Origin: Voacanga thouarsii
Lineage: Eukaryota > Streptophyta > Magnoliopsida > Gentianales > Apocynaceae
Assembly: GCA_026120185.1 (NCBI GenBank)
Contig: JANUWF010003370.1
Span: 1,848,001 to 1,912,000 of the forward strand
DNA: 64,000 nt
Reading direction: 5' to 3'
The position numbers were made by a program, and so were the translations under genes. This document shows positions 23,673 to 35,248 of this stretch, piece by piece (the first letter of the stretch is position 1; each line of letters starts with the position of its first letter). The notes below the pieces were generated by a model that did not search any database, had not been told where the DNA came from, and saw only the letters and a list, made by a program, of their open reading frames with translations.

Positions 23673-25211
23673 TGATGTGTCCAGACTTTGGTGTAAAAAT
23701 CAGACAAGAACTAAGCACATTCCCAATCAAATTTAAATTAAAACGTTCAACCCAAATCACACATATGAGCAAGCATACTCATCATTAACCAAGCATAGGG
23801 TTCAAACGAGTGTCAATCCTAAATGGACAAGTAGACATTAATCACTTTTTTTTCATTGTTTAACCGACTTGATAAAGTGAAAAAAATAAATAAAAAGGAA
23901 AATAAAAGAAAATAAAAATAAAAATATATACATGTCAAGGATGTAGAATTATGCAATTCAAACCATTGTTTAGACAACCATGTTAAAGAACCCAACCATT
24001 ATCATAACTAATCATTCTTTTGGTATCATGAAGGATTAAAGTAGACTCACTTCTTTCCCAATCCATGAACCCCTATCTTCTAGGTAACTTGGCATCACAT
24101 ACTCTGTCTCAACCAGTCTTACCCAAAAGATGCATTAACCACAATCCTTAATTCAAGTTCCATTCTCAGGCAAACTTAAAACATGAAATTAACCAATGAA
24201 TCCATACTCTGGCAGACATCAATTAACCTTTAATTACTCTATCCTTAGCAATTAACCCCATTTTCAGGCAAGTTAAAAGACAACAAATATGAAATCAATA
24301 AATTGACACCATCAACCCTATTCCCATGCAAGTTAATGGAAAACAATCAATTTATCTCGCAATCAACCCAAGTAATTAAATACCAAGAGTAACAATCAAT
24401 TAATCAAAAGATCAAATACTTCTAAAAATCATGAATATCTAAAACAATGTCAAATTACAATAAAATAATTAACACATCATTGTTGAAGAAAAAAGAAAAC
24501 AAAGTAAAAGAAAGCACTCATAGACAAGCCTCATTCTTCTTCATTTGAAGACCTTCTTGTACAATCCTCCTTGAATTGAAGAATTCCTCCTTTTATTGAG
24601 TGATTTTCTATGATGATCAATGAATTCTCCGATTTTCTCTTGTGTTTTTCATCTATTTATAGGCTTAGGAAGTGCCTAAACTCGTAGGTACATCGTTCTT
24701 GGCCTAGTAGAAGTTGGAAGATACTAAAACTTCACAGATTACCAAAAATCGTGTAGAAAAAATCAAGCATCGCCTTAGCTTTAGGGCACAGCCGACGCCG
24801 CCTTGGCTCTCGGAGCCGACATCGATTATGTTCTGCTTCTCTACTTGTTCGCCGATTTTTCTTCGAATTTCACATGATGAAGACCAGAATGCAGCTGGTA
24901 CCGCATTGACTCTTAGAGCCGGTGCCGGTTCCACTCTGTTTTGCTTTGTTTCACCAATTTTTTCGTCGCTTCGAAGTTCGCATCAACAGTGCATGGCTGG
25001 CGCCAGTTCTAGAGCCCCTAGCCGGCGCCGTTTCTCCTTTGTTTTGTGATGTTTTTGTTTCGTTTTACCCTAAAAATCTGAAATAATGAACAAAATACCT
25101 TTCTAAGGGTAAAATCTCAAATATGAAAGAATGTAACTAGTTATTGAACAAAATATATCACAAAAGAACCTCAAATAACTAGGAAAAGTATGACTAATTT
25201 AGCCCCTATCA
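23673..25211 (-). mobile_element. GypA solo LTR inside CACTA
   Basis: The plus strand starts TGATGTGTCC and ends GCCCCTATCA, the reverse of the TGATAGGGGC...CA layout of the family. It aligns with 47248-48755 throughout and is about 1.5 kb. Flanks GATTG (23668-23672) and TATTG (25212-25216) are a 5-bp TSD with one change. A TATAAATA box is on the minus strand at 24654-24661. A GC-rich block with several GCCGGCGCC-like palindromes lies at 24780-25040; small frames there are not genes. Confidence 0.87.
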
Positions 25212-25216
25212 TATTG

Positions 25217-27110
25217 CATTTCTGGAGAGGAACAAGATTTAGTTGGAAGAAGAATACACCGAGCAATCAATGTAATTAATCACTTTCCAGATTACTAAAC
25301 GTGCTAGAAATGTTAAAATCTCTACTCAGTGATTTTTGTATGAATTTCTTAGACTAAATCTATATTTGTTCTTTGTATTTTGCATATGGTTACCAAATGT
25401 TCTTGACGTACATCAATGCAAGACACCATAGCTCTTTTGAGATCAGGGGCTAGTTCCTCACATGGTACAGAGACAGATACAGGGGTCCAAAGGTTAGATA
25501 CAACTATCTAGATGGGCTCCAAAGATCAAGGGTCCAGTTAGGAGATAGCTGCACCTACTTCTGATGTAGGTCTCAGTTATACGGGACTTTTTTCCTCAGG
25601 CCCTAGCGCCTCACGTTTGCTAAGTTTTTAGGAAGTAATTTAGGAGAAAATGATCTAGTTGGCTATTGAAAATCATATTAAGCTTTTATCTTTCTACTTA
25701 ATAAAACCATACTTAATTGTTTAGTTGTTTTATGTTAATTTTTTAATTGATATTTAGTAGGTTTCACATCAAGGATTTCTCGCGGGGGTGGAAGATTACC
25801 CTTTGGATGGGGTGAGCCAAGCTTCTGAAAGTACAAGGTTGTTGTGAACCAACATAGAGGTCTTATAGGAGTTGATGCTTCTCGTTATAGTTTAATGGTA
25901 GGCTGTTTTGCACGTATGAGCAGCAGGATCCCTCTGAATTACAGGGATTGGCATTCTGTACCTCAAAGACTTAAAGATAAGGTTTGAGAAGAAATACAAG
26001 TAAATAATTTTATTCTAGCACAAAAAAAATTATTTTCTTCATATTTAAGTTTAAATTTTGTTTAATTGTTTATTTGTTGAACATGTATAAGGACAACACA
26101 ACCATGCCACCATAAGGAAGCAGTGTCATTATGAAGATGCTATACGCAGCTTGGAAGGATTATAAGTATCAGTTGAAGTAGAGATACTACATTCCTTTCC
26201 AGCATAGCATGGAGGTAATTGTTTGCAGATATAGGTGGGATGGCAAAATTCAGTGAAGGATGCTAATTAATTATTGCTGCTTAGAGAATAAGCAAGTAAT
26301 ATGTATAAAAGTTGACTATTTTTCCCGATCAAAAGTTGTTTACATATACAAGATATTTTTTATACATTTGTTTTATGTTGTAATGATTTTAGATACTTAC
26401 AGACGGAAGCTAAATAAAATAGACAGAATCAATCACACATTGTATATCCATTAGTCACAAGAAGGATGCCACATTTTGTTATACAGGACCAGGTATTCAC
26501 TTTATTTTATACACCATTTTTTGAAATTTATCTAATTTGCTTGAAAATTCACACAAATCTTTACAGAGAACCTCACAAGGCCAATCGACACTGTAGTATG
26601 ATATGTTTCTTGCAATAAGAATGTGGCGTGGTTGGCTGGGCTGATAGTTTGACTGCAGAGATGATTGTAAGGATTTTTTAAAGGATAATTTTTTTGAATT
26701 ATTAAATTACGACAAGGACAATACATTAACCTAATATTAGTTTGATATATTATTTCTTAATTCTGTAGGACCGATTAGAGGCAAAATAGCATATACTGTC
26801 TGAGTCTAATTGCACTAAGAAATCAAAGGATTAGATCTTCTAGCAATTTTTTGGTCCTGATACGAGGGGTCGTGTTAGGTGCAAGGGAAAAGGACTAATA
26901 CCAACTTCACTTAGTCAAGCATCCATTTGTGCTCTAAATGTTAAGGAGGTCATTAGGGTTGAGGTGGAGGCACGTATGCAGAGTGTTCATGCTGAGATGC
27001 GAGCTGAGATGTAGCGTCAGCGAGAGGCTTACGAGTTAGGTATAATAGTGCATCAAACTACCATAGAAGCATTATCTCATAGATTTACTATAGATACATT
27101 TGTTTAAGTA
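25217..27110 (+). pseudogene. second En/Spm-type ORF of the CACTA element, decayed
   Basis: Fragments match the ORF2 or TNPD-partner class of plant CACTA elements (Transposase_24 family): FLAGVEDYPLDGVSQA-like lead-in near 25780, a GVDASRYSLMVGCFARM segment with NYRDWHSVPQRLKDKV at about 25860-25990, LYAAWKDYKYQLK at 26140, and a coiled-coil-like tail EVEARMQSVHAEMRAEM at about 26960. Such proteins bind the subterminal repeats. Stops are frequent and introns may remain. Assignment rests on order and short motifs. Confidence 0.6.
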
Positions 27111-27544
27111 TCTATACCTCTATCTAGTGCATCTATGACATCTCCTGGTGTTGGATCTACTTCTCGACTCGTTGGATCATGCAATGCTGACGAGCTAACT
27201 ATGAGGATTGACACATTTTCAGTTTTTACTTATTTTACATATACTACTACTTATGGCTATTTTTTGTATTACTCTATGTAGTATTACTTCCTATTTCCTT
27301 TTGTAGGAAAGATATATTCTATTTCCTATTCCCTATATGTACTATTACTTCTTTTAAGTAGATTATGGATTATTTATGATTTGATGGTTGAGGAGATTGA
27401 TTTTGATTTGTTTGGCATGGAGGAGATTGTGTGATTGGTATTGATAGTGTGTTGTGGCTTGAATCAGCTGATTGTGTTGTATTGGTTTGAAATTGCAGGT
27501 AGATATAGTAAAATAACAAAAATAGTATTTTTTAAAAAAAGCTA

Positions 27545-28010
27545 AAGTATGACGGCCTAAACCGTCATATTTGTGACCATATTCAAACATATAGGACAGC
27601 CAAAACTAATGTATTTGTTATAAACTACGATGGCTCAGACTCTCATATTGGATAACAAATACGACAATTCAAAGCATCATATTAATATAAACTTAATACG
27701 ACGGCCTAAACCATCATATTGTTTAACAAATACAATGGCTACAACCATCATTTTAAGCAAATAACTATGATAGTTTAATATCTAATACGATGGTTCAAAA
27801 AACCATTACATTAAACCATCTGCCTAATTAAGAATGATGCTTTTGAAAGCCATCGATTACACTAATACGACTGTTTTTTAGCTGTCTTATAGCTAAAACG
27901 ACGAAGGTATTTATGACAGTTATATAACCTTCGTTTAGCCATTGTTTTAGGCTAATATAACAGTACCATAATTAAATATGATGGCATCTCGGCTGCTGTA
28001 TTTAACCAGT
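27545..28010. repeat. CACTA 3' subterminal repeat array
   Basis: Repeated ATACGACGG, AACCATCATATT and similar units in both orientations run up to the 3' terminus, mirroring the 5' array. Confidence 0.85.
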
Positions 28011-28025
28011 ATTTTAGTAGTTTAT

Positions 28026-28390
28026 TGTTGATTTCAAATTAGAGGCTGAATATATGGTAGCTTTGGAAATGTCCAATAAGTCAATATGGCTCTGAAAGTT
28101 CTCAATAAACTTGGAGTTTATGACAAATATGGGCAATGCATTAATAATGTATAGTGACAATTTTGGAGTAATGTCACAAAGCAAAGAATCTAAAAACTAC
28201 AAAAAAGGGAAACACATTGAAAGAAAGTATCATATGATCTAAGAATTTATTTAGAAATAGAACATATTGGTTTATCATATTTCCTTAAAGAATAATATGG
28301 TAGACCTATTTGCTAAACTTTTGGCAAAAAAGATGTTTCGTAGACACTTACATGCCTTAAGAGTTTATATAAGCTTATAGGGTTGGTTTT
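28026..28390 (+). pseudogene. pol: Copia RNase H, right part
   Basis: It continues the sequence broken at 12981: FKLEAEYMVALEMSNKSIWL, then IMYSDNFGVMSQSKESKN, then GKHIERKYHMI, the usual end of Copia RNase H with its catalytic Glu (EAEY) and Asp (YSDN). Stops and a frameshift are present. It ends with HLHALRVYISL shortly before repeat R. Confidence 0.85.
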
Positions 28391-29025
28391 AACACCAAAA
28401 TTTCTTTGCTAAAATACAGCAAACAAGAGCAACAAAGATAAGACCTAAAACAATGCTCAAATGATAAAAATAGCATACACAAAGTTTACAATTCCCACAA
28501 ACTAATAACTCTAGAAGAGCTAAGCTACTAAGACCCTCAATTTAGTAGGTTGGATCTTCTATAATAACACATAATTACTTCTAAATCAGCAAGGATCTAA
28601 GAACAAGAGAGATAGGAGTTTATAGACACCCAATTTAGCACCTAGAAAGCACCCTAGAATAGTTAAAATTCTAAGACCCAAACTAGAGAACAAAATTGAA
28701 TTATCCAAATTTTTTGAAGATAGGGTGGATTAATCCTTAAAGATAGTCTTGGATATGAGAAGAACAAGGAGGTAAAACCTTTCAAGTGTTCAAACAAAAT
28801 GTCTATTGTGTATTCAATGTAATTATATTGTCTTATCAAATTAATGAGTATATATACATAACAAGCCTTTGCCCTAGTCTAAAAGTGGCCCAAAAATAAG
28901 TTTGGGGGCCTTAAAAGTGATTATAAGTCAAGGAATTTGAAAAAGAACTAGAAAAAATCGTCAAAACTAAAATAGGGGTTCTTTTCCCGTAACTGCCCGG
29001 CATCGGCTATGATGGAGGGACTGGC
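28391..29025 (-). repeat. repeat R, inverted relative of repeat L
   Basis: Its reverse complement follows the order of repeat L: a GC-rich block (GCCGATGCCGGGCAG, near 29000), a TATATATAC box near 28853, CCTCCTTGTTC near 28772, and GAGGGTCTTAG...GCTTAGCTCTTC near 28520. It fills the space between the end of RNase H and the CopB LTR. No ORF. Confidence 0.5.
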
Positions 29026-30974
29026 TATTAGAATGTATGCCCTCCAATCTTATGTATTTGATTTAAAATTGATGAAATAAATAAAAGTTTTATTCTAATT
29101 TTTTTTTATTTCTTTACTTCAATTTATACATAAATTTGTTGGAAAAGACATATTGTGATTAAGTGATCCATGTGAATAGAGATCTTAAATAGTGAGGCAT
29201 GGATCATGGGTTACTTAACACATAAACTTATTTCTTAACCAGTTGATCAGAATGAGAATCAAATCCGGACAAAAGTTATTAAACAATGAATTCCAAATGA
29301 AAAATGGTTTATCTTTAGCCAATGAGTAATCTACTCACTTCAGAGTATAAGCGTATTTAGAATACGTAGAACTGGATCCGTAGTAATGGTTTCTCAAAGT
29401 ACAAAAATAATAGAAGCCTAGATTGCTATAGCTACTACGTGGACTTATACCCTATGACTTAAGTATAGGTTAGTGGTCTAGCGAAGCTAGAAGTATGTGC
29501 ATTGATGTACTATAGGTGAGTTTCTACTATAGGACCAATATACTTATATGTTAGGTGTATGTGACTAATTAGTTAAGAAAAACTCTTACAAGACAGTTTC
29601 TATGCTTCTAAAAGGAGAAATTACCCCCTTATGATTGTCCAGGATAATCTATTTAATATAAGGCCTTGTGAACGTGACTTAGTACTGTACGTTTTTGGGT
29701 AGCTCCGAGAAATAGCAGGTACATAATGGAAGTGATGGATTATCATATTGGATATCTAAATATGGTAAAAATCATTGAGAGAATTGTTAGTATATTTCTC
29801 CTGTCTAAATGATAGGTGTTGCAAAGATTGGTATTTTAGTCATTACACTTGCAGGTCATAGACTTAGCAATACGCAGCATTGTCATTGGAGTTAATATTT
29901 TCCTATGGTGACAATAGGAAATATTTAAAGTGCAAAATATAGTTAGCTTTATAGGAGGGGTATTTTGGTTATTTTAGTAGCCAATGATGATGTGTCTTTT
30001 GGTCATCGGAATAGCCCGTGAGTCCTAAATAAATTTTGGGTTAAGAAAATAGTGTTAAATAGAGACGGGTTTTAATTTATTTAGGTGGCCTAATTTTAGT
30101 GGGCTAGAATAAAATAAAAAAGGCCCAATAAATAGTAAATAAATTATGTTGTTTCTCTAGTTAATTAATTATTCAGGGCTTAAGCCCAAATTGAATAATT
30201 ATGATTGGCTAAGGATTAAATTAGGAAAAAGACTTGAGAAATTATTTTAGTCCATTTTAGTTAATTAATTAATTATTTAAGGATTTTTATTAGTCCAAGA
30301 TTAAATAAATGTATTTATGGATTTTTATTAGTCCAAGATTAAATAAATGTATTGAGTTTAACTCAAAACCCTGCACCAAAGATTTCATAATCAAACCTAA
30401 GACCAGTTTAGCTAGGGTTAATTGTTTTTACCTGATGAGACTCATACTTATTTTAGGAAATCTGGAGATCTATCTCAGATAAATCTTAGGTGATTTTCGT
30501 TGGTGTTATGGAAAAAAAAAACAGGATTAGTTCTTCGGTTACGGAAAAAGCGATCCCAAAAACAAGTTTTTGTTTATCCTCTCTTTAGCTCTCTATTCCC
30601 TGAAGGGTTTTCATGATTTTCTTCTGCTTCCAATAAATCAAGAAAAGTAGTCTCTCTTGAGTCTACTTGTTAGTAGTAAGTCAAGGGGTTTTCTTCTCTC
30701 TGTTCTCACCAACGAATTCAGGCAGTGGAGATATTCTGTGAATCAAAGGATATTGCGTTCATGCAAAGATGAAGCTGGTGTCTAGGGGGTTTTGAACTAG
30801 AAACTAGTGGAAGTGTCCCAGTAGCCGTTTTAAGCCCCTGTAGTTCAACCAAAGCAACCGCATCTTCACAGAACGAAACGCAGAGGTATAAATGTTTTTA
30901 AAGCTTTCCACTGTGAGTTTTCTGCATTCCTTTTCCACATGTTTTCTGTGTTTATGTCGTAATCTACTATCACA
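29026..30974 (+). mobile_element. 5' LTR of CopB-1
   Basis: It starts TATTAGAATG, where TGTTGGATTG is expected from the copy at 2937, and ends ACTATCACA next to the PBS. It aligns over its length with 2937-4968, for example AAGCGTATTTAGAATACGTAGAACTGGA at 29349 versus 3268 (split here only for reference). The start has lost TG through G-to-A changes. Confidence 0.85.
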
Positions 30975-30990
30975 GGGGTATCAAAGCCAG
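30975..30990 (+). promoter_or_regulatory. primer binding site of CopB-1
   Basis: GGGGTATCAAAGCCAG, a variant of TGGTATCAGAGCC complementary to initiator tRNA-Met, directly follows the LTR. Confidence 0.8.
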
Positions 30991-32240
30991 GTTTCTTTCA
31001 GCATTTAGATGCATGCTTTAGGCTAACTAAAATTGGAAAGACTTGATTTGAATGATTTACTACGATCCTTGGAGTTTCTGGTATGGGATAAATTCACTGT
31101 AAGTCTTACCATTGAGACATAGGTTCTGTATATTTTCATGGCTTTTATAGATTAATTGTGTAAACTTGATTTGAAAAGGCATAGGCGGTTGTTGGTTTAT
31201 CAAAGAGATTATGTTTTTCTTGAGTTTCTGTAAATCGGTCGTGCCTGAAGAAATCATCTAGATTGAGGAAAAACAAAAGAAAACTACAGGAAAAAGGATG
31301 AAAATGGAGTTTTCAGAGAGAAGCTAACTATGGTTTGCACCAAACCGGCTGCGACTAGCACCAAGATGGCCTCAACATAGGACACCAAGCTAGCCACAGC
31401 TTGGTGCAAACCAGCCGTAGTTTGGCTTGCCAAACCAGCTGTAGCCTGGGGCTAAGCCTATAGTAGCTTGGTGTCTGACTAGGCTGCAGTTCGATCTTGT
31501 TCTTTGCAGGTTAGGTCAGGTCTCATTTTCTTTTTTATAATTTTTTGTTTTTCTCTCTTTTCTTTTTGGTCCCATACTAGGCGAAGTTATTATTTTCAAT
31601 TTAATATTCTTACAATATATTTGCGTGTAAATAGTAGTAAAAGAATTAGGATTAAACAAGATCATTAATTAATTGAATTAATGTGTTTAATTCTTTATTT
31701 GATCACGTCGGATTTTAAATGATAGAAAAAGGCATGAAAAACGTCTATACTTTTTCTAGCATGCTTTTTCCCCTCGCATCACCCTGTGAGTGAATCCATA
31801 TAGGATGGGGATTCAACAGGGATCTAGATCTAATAGACTGATAGAATTGATACCCGGGATACATACTGTGATAAGCCAGACCACGTTAGAGGTCATAGTA
31901 TGAGGATTTTTCATAGGAAATGAAAAGGAACGGCCATTTCCTTAGTGGAGTTATTTTCTAGATCTTTACCTAGAAGGGTAGTTAATTTGTGGTAGTCAAT
32001 ATACTTTGCTTAGAAATATTGTTAACCTTCCTAAGGAGTTATGTCAGTTTTTCTAAAAGCCAAATTGATCACGTTAAAGATAATAGTGATAAGGTTAACT
32101 ATTATCAGTTTTAGTATGAGGAAAAAGTGCACATATTTTCTATTTTTACACAAACTGAGATTATTTTATTTTTCAAGTTTTAGAAATGGTCGGTGGTGGT
32201 TCTTTCAGTCCTTTGATCATTATTCTCTATGAGAATAAGT
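30991..32240 (+). other. CopB-1 leader with strong hairpin
   Basis: Untranslated stretch between PBS and gag. CACCAAGCT (31383-31391) and AGCTTGGTG (31398-31406) form a perfect 9-bp stem around 6 bases. Around it (31330-31490) are repeated phrases of the type AAACCGGCTG, AAACCAGCCG and AAACCAGCTG. Small frames here (for example 32041-32232) have no recognisable homology. Confidence 0.6.
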
Positions 32241-32985
32241 TAACAAGATCAAATTATGTAGACTAGAAAAGAAACTTGAACATAATACTCACAGTTGAGG
32301 AGTATAAGTATGTCCTATACAATCCCTATCCTTTTACTGAGGAAGAGCAAGAGGTAGAAAAGGCCTGAAAAAGGCTGATGAGATGGCTCATTGCTATATA
32401 TTAGCCTCCATGTCAAATGTGCTTCAGTACAAACACAAGCACATGGCCACTGTCTATGATATTAGTGTGTCATTGGCCACCATGTTCACTAACAAGAGTA
32501 GGCCCGCAAGGCAGAAGGCTCTTAAGGCAATCATAAACACCAAAATGGTTGAGAAAGCATCAGACAGAGAGTATATGTTCAAAATGATTGCTACTTTCGA
32601 GAAAACGAAACTCTTGTGGGCTATTTTTACCTCTGAGAACTAAGTGGATATGGTCCTTGAGACTTTGTCAAGCTCCTTCACACAGTTCAAATTAAACTAA
32701 AATATGAACAAGTTAAACATGAGTTTAACGGAATTGACAAAGAACCTCTAAGTAGTGAAAAAAGTCATAATGCTCAGTTTAAAACCTTGATTGCTAAGTC
32801 ATCTTCTTTGAGAATTGGACCCAAGCCGAAGAAGTTTAAGAAGAAGAACGGTAACACAGGAGCCTAGCCTAAGTCCCAATCCAAAGATAAGTCCAAAGGC
32901 AAGAGCTTTAAATGCGGTAAAAAAGGATACTGGAAAAAGGAGTGTCCAGTTCTTTTGCCCAAGAAACCCTATAGGTAATGCTTAC
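32241..32985 (+). pseudogene. gag: Copia gag of CopB-1, decayed
   Basis: Frames in sequence give NRSNYVDWKRNLNIILTVEE-like start near 32245, KHMATVYDISVSLATMF near 32432, MVLETLSSSFTQFKLN near 32650, MNKLNMSLTELTKNL near 32704 and a CCHC-like knuckle KCGKKGYWKKECP near 32912 in which the His is Tyr. This is the UBN2 gag layout. At least three frameshifts and several stops. Confidence 0.85.
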
Positions 32986-34250
32986 TATCTAGAGTCCATA
33001 TCTATAGTTGGATCAATGTCCACTTGGATTGTTGATTCAGGAGCCACTGATCATATCTGTAACTCCTTGCAGGGGTTTAGGAAGATAAGAAAACTCCAGA
33101 AGGACAAGCATGGTCTCCGCGTAGGGAATGGATCACAAGTGTGGGCCTAAGTAGTCGGATATCTAGAACTTATGTTTGATTGTAATAGAACAATTTTATT
33201 GAAGGATATTTTATATGTACCTAGTTTTAGATAGAATTTGATTTCAGTAGTAAAACTAATAAATTATAGTTATTTTATTTCTTTTCATTCTAGTATTACT
33301 ATTAGTAGAAATTAAGAAGTGCTATGCATTGGGCACATTTATGGTAATTTATTCTTCATAAATCCTATTAACAATCAAGTAATAACCCTCAAAGTGAACC
33401 TATTAACAAGAAGAGAAAGACTAATATCAATGACTCATATCTATGGCATCTAATATTGGGTCATATTAATTCAACCAAGATTTAGAGGTTAATCAATGAT
33501 GGGTCTTTGGCCTTATTATGATTGTAAAGTTGGCCTCAGTGTGAATCATGCCTCATAGGAAAGATGACCAAAAGGTTTTTTACCCAAAAGGCGGAAAAAG
33601 CTTAGAAGATACTAAGGTTAGTTCACACTGATATATATATATAGTACTTTATCCACACCAGCAAAGGGAGGTTTTGAGTACTTCATCATGTTCACAGATG
33701 ATTATATAATGTATGGTTATGTTTACCTGACAAGGTGTAAGTCTGACTCTTTTGACAAGTTTAAAGAGTATAAGGCTAAAGTGGATCATCGAACAGGTAA
33801 ACTGATCAAAACCCTTCGATCTGATCATGGTGGAGAGTACCTCCTAGGTGAGTTTAAGGACTACATAGTGCATCATGGGATAGTTTCTCAACTTAATGCT
33901 CCTAGGATACCCCAATAGAATAGAGTAGCTAAGAGAATAGATAGGATATTGATGAGAATGGTCCGAAACATGATGTCTCATGCAACTCTTCCAATTTCCC
34001 TTTAGGGATATGTCTTAGAAATATCGGCATATATTCTGAACTTGGTACCTTCTAAGTCAGTAACTAGGATGTCTTATGATATGTGAATTGGGCAAAAGCT
34101 AAGTTTGAATTATCACAGGATCTGGGGATGTCTAGCTTATGTACTAATCAAAAGAGACATATTAGAACCAAGGTTAGAGAAAGCTACTTTGTTGGGTGGA
34201 GCTAAAAGGAACGAAGAATGGATACTTTTATCATCCAAATGAGCAAAAGA
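32986..34250 (+). pseudogene. pol: Copia protease and integrase of CopB-1, decayed
   Basis: The protease active-site motif is WIVDSGATDH (33025-33055). The GAG-pre-integrase part follows near 33430-33560 (LGHINSTKI; CESCLIGKMTK). The integrase core runs 33660-33960: FIMFTDDYIMYGYVYL, then LIKTLRSDHGGEYL with the second catalytic Asp, then QNRVAKRIDRILMRM. The C-terminal part reaches 34250. Stops within and between segments make it inactive. Confidence 0.88.
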
Positions 34251-34529
34251 TACTAGTAAGTACTAATGCTAGATACTTAGAGCATGATCAAAGTATGTCC
34301 ACAAAAGGTTCAACTAGAATAGAACTCATAGAGAAATTGTACTCTGAGTCAATTTCTACCAATCAAATTGTGGAACAAGAAAAGGTATAGCCTCAAGATC
34401 CTGTACAGAATGAGCCTCGTCATAGTGCGAGAGTATCTAGGATTTCAGAAAGATGGACAGTAAAGGTCTATGACCTAGTTTCTGACCATCAAAATAAGAT
34501 TCCATTAGATACGAGAAGACCATTGTTGA

Positions 34530-35248
34530 TGCTGATACAGACTATAACATGAAGTAATGAAAGCCGAGATTTAGTCAATGTACTTCAATCAGGTTAGGGA
34601 TCTTATAGCTTCACCTAAAGGGATAAAACCCATTAGATATAAGTAGGTATGCAAAACGAAGAGGGTGTGGATGGAAAGGTTGAAATCTTCAAAGCTAAGC
34701 TTGTGGCAAAAGGTTATACTAAAAAAGAGAGAATTGATTATGAGGAAACCTTTTCCCCGGTAACCATACTTAAGTCCATATGCATCCTCTTTACCATTGC
34801 ATATCATTACGACTACGAGATATGAAAAATAGATGTCAAGATGGTATTTTTAAATGGTCATCTTAGTGAAGATAACTATATGTCCCAACTAGAGGATTTT
34901 ATTGCTAAAAACCAAGAACATATGGTTTGTAAACTTAAGAAGTTTATTTATGGACTTAAGCAAGCATCAAGAATATGGAACATTTATTTTGATGAGACTA
35001 TAAATTCTTATAGTTTCATTCAAAATGAAGATGAACCACGCGTGTACAGAAAATGGGAAGGCATTAATGTTATTTTTCTTGTATTATATGTGGATGACAT
35101 TTTACTTATTAGTAATGACGTAGGGACATTGTCATCTACAAAGGTTTGGTTTTCTAGTTAGTTTTGTATAAAGGACTTGAGAGAGGCCAGCTACATTCTT
35201 GAGTTAAGCTTCTTAGAAATAGAAAATAGAGAATGTCAAGGTTATCCC
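34530..35248 (+). pseudogene. pol: Copia reverse transcriptase of CopB-1, 5' part
   Basis: RT motifs appear in order: AKGYTKKERIDYEE-type segment near 34710, DVKMVFLNGHLSEDNYM near 34835, FIYGLKQASRIWN near 34945, and the catalytic LYVDDILL at about 35085-35108. It continues KDLREASYILELSFLEIE to 35230 and breaks at 35248 where the reverse CopB LTR inserted. The continuation is at 47066. Confidence 0.88.

Larger units (their letters stand above)
12982..28022 (+). mobile_element. CACTA (En/Spm) DNA transposon, about 15 kb, with nested insertions
   Basis: The left end is CACTACAAAAA (12982), and the right end reads TTTTAGTAGTT, the complement of the left terminus with two changes. TAT lies on both sides (12979-12981 and 28023-28025), the 3-bp duplication expected for CACTA, and the interrupted Copia RNase H reads through once the element is removed. 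Inside are subterminal arrays with ACGACGGTT-like units, a TNP2-type transposase with DUF4218 and DUF4216 regions, and a second En/Spm-type ORF. Later arrivals are a GypT solo LTR, a GypA solo LTR and a plastid rRNA chimera. Both genes are broken, so it is not autonomous. Confidence 0.9.

Noticed and set aside
24714..25049. 111-codon frame rich in Ala/Ser/Arg
   Set aside because: It is the GC-rich palindromic block of a GypA solo LTR; not kept in the other copies.
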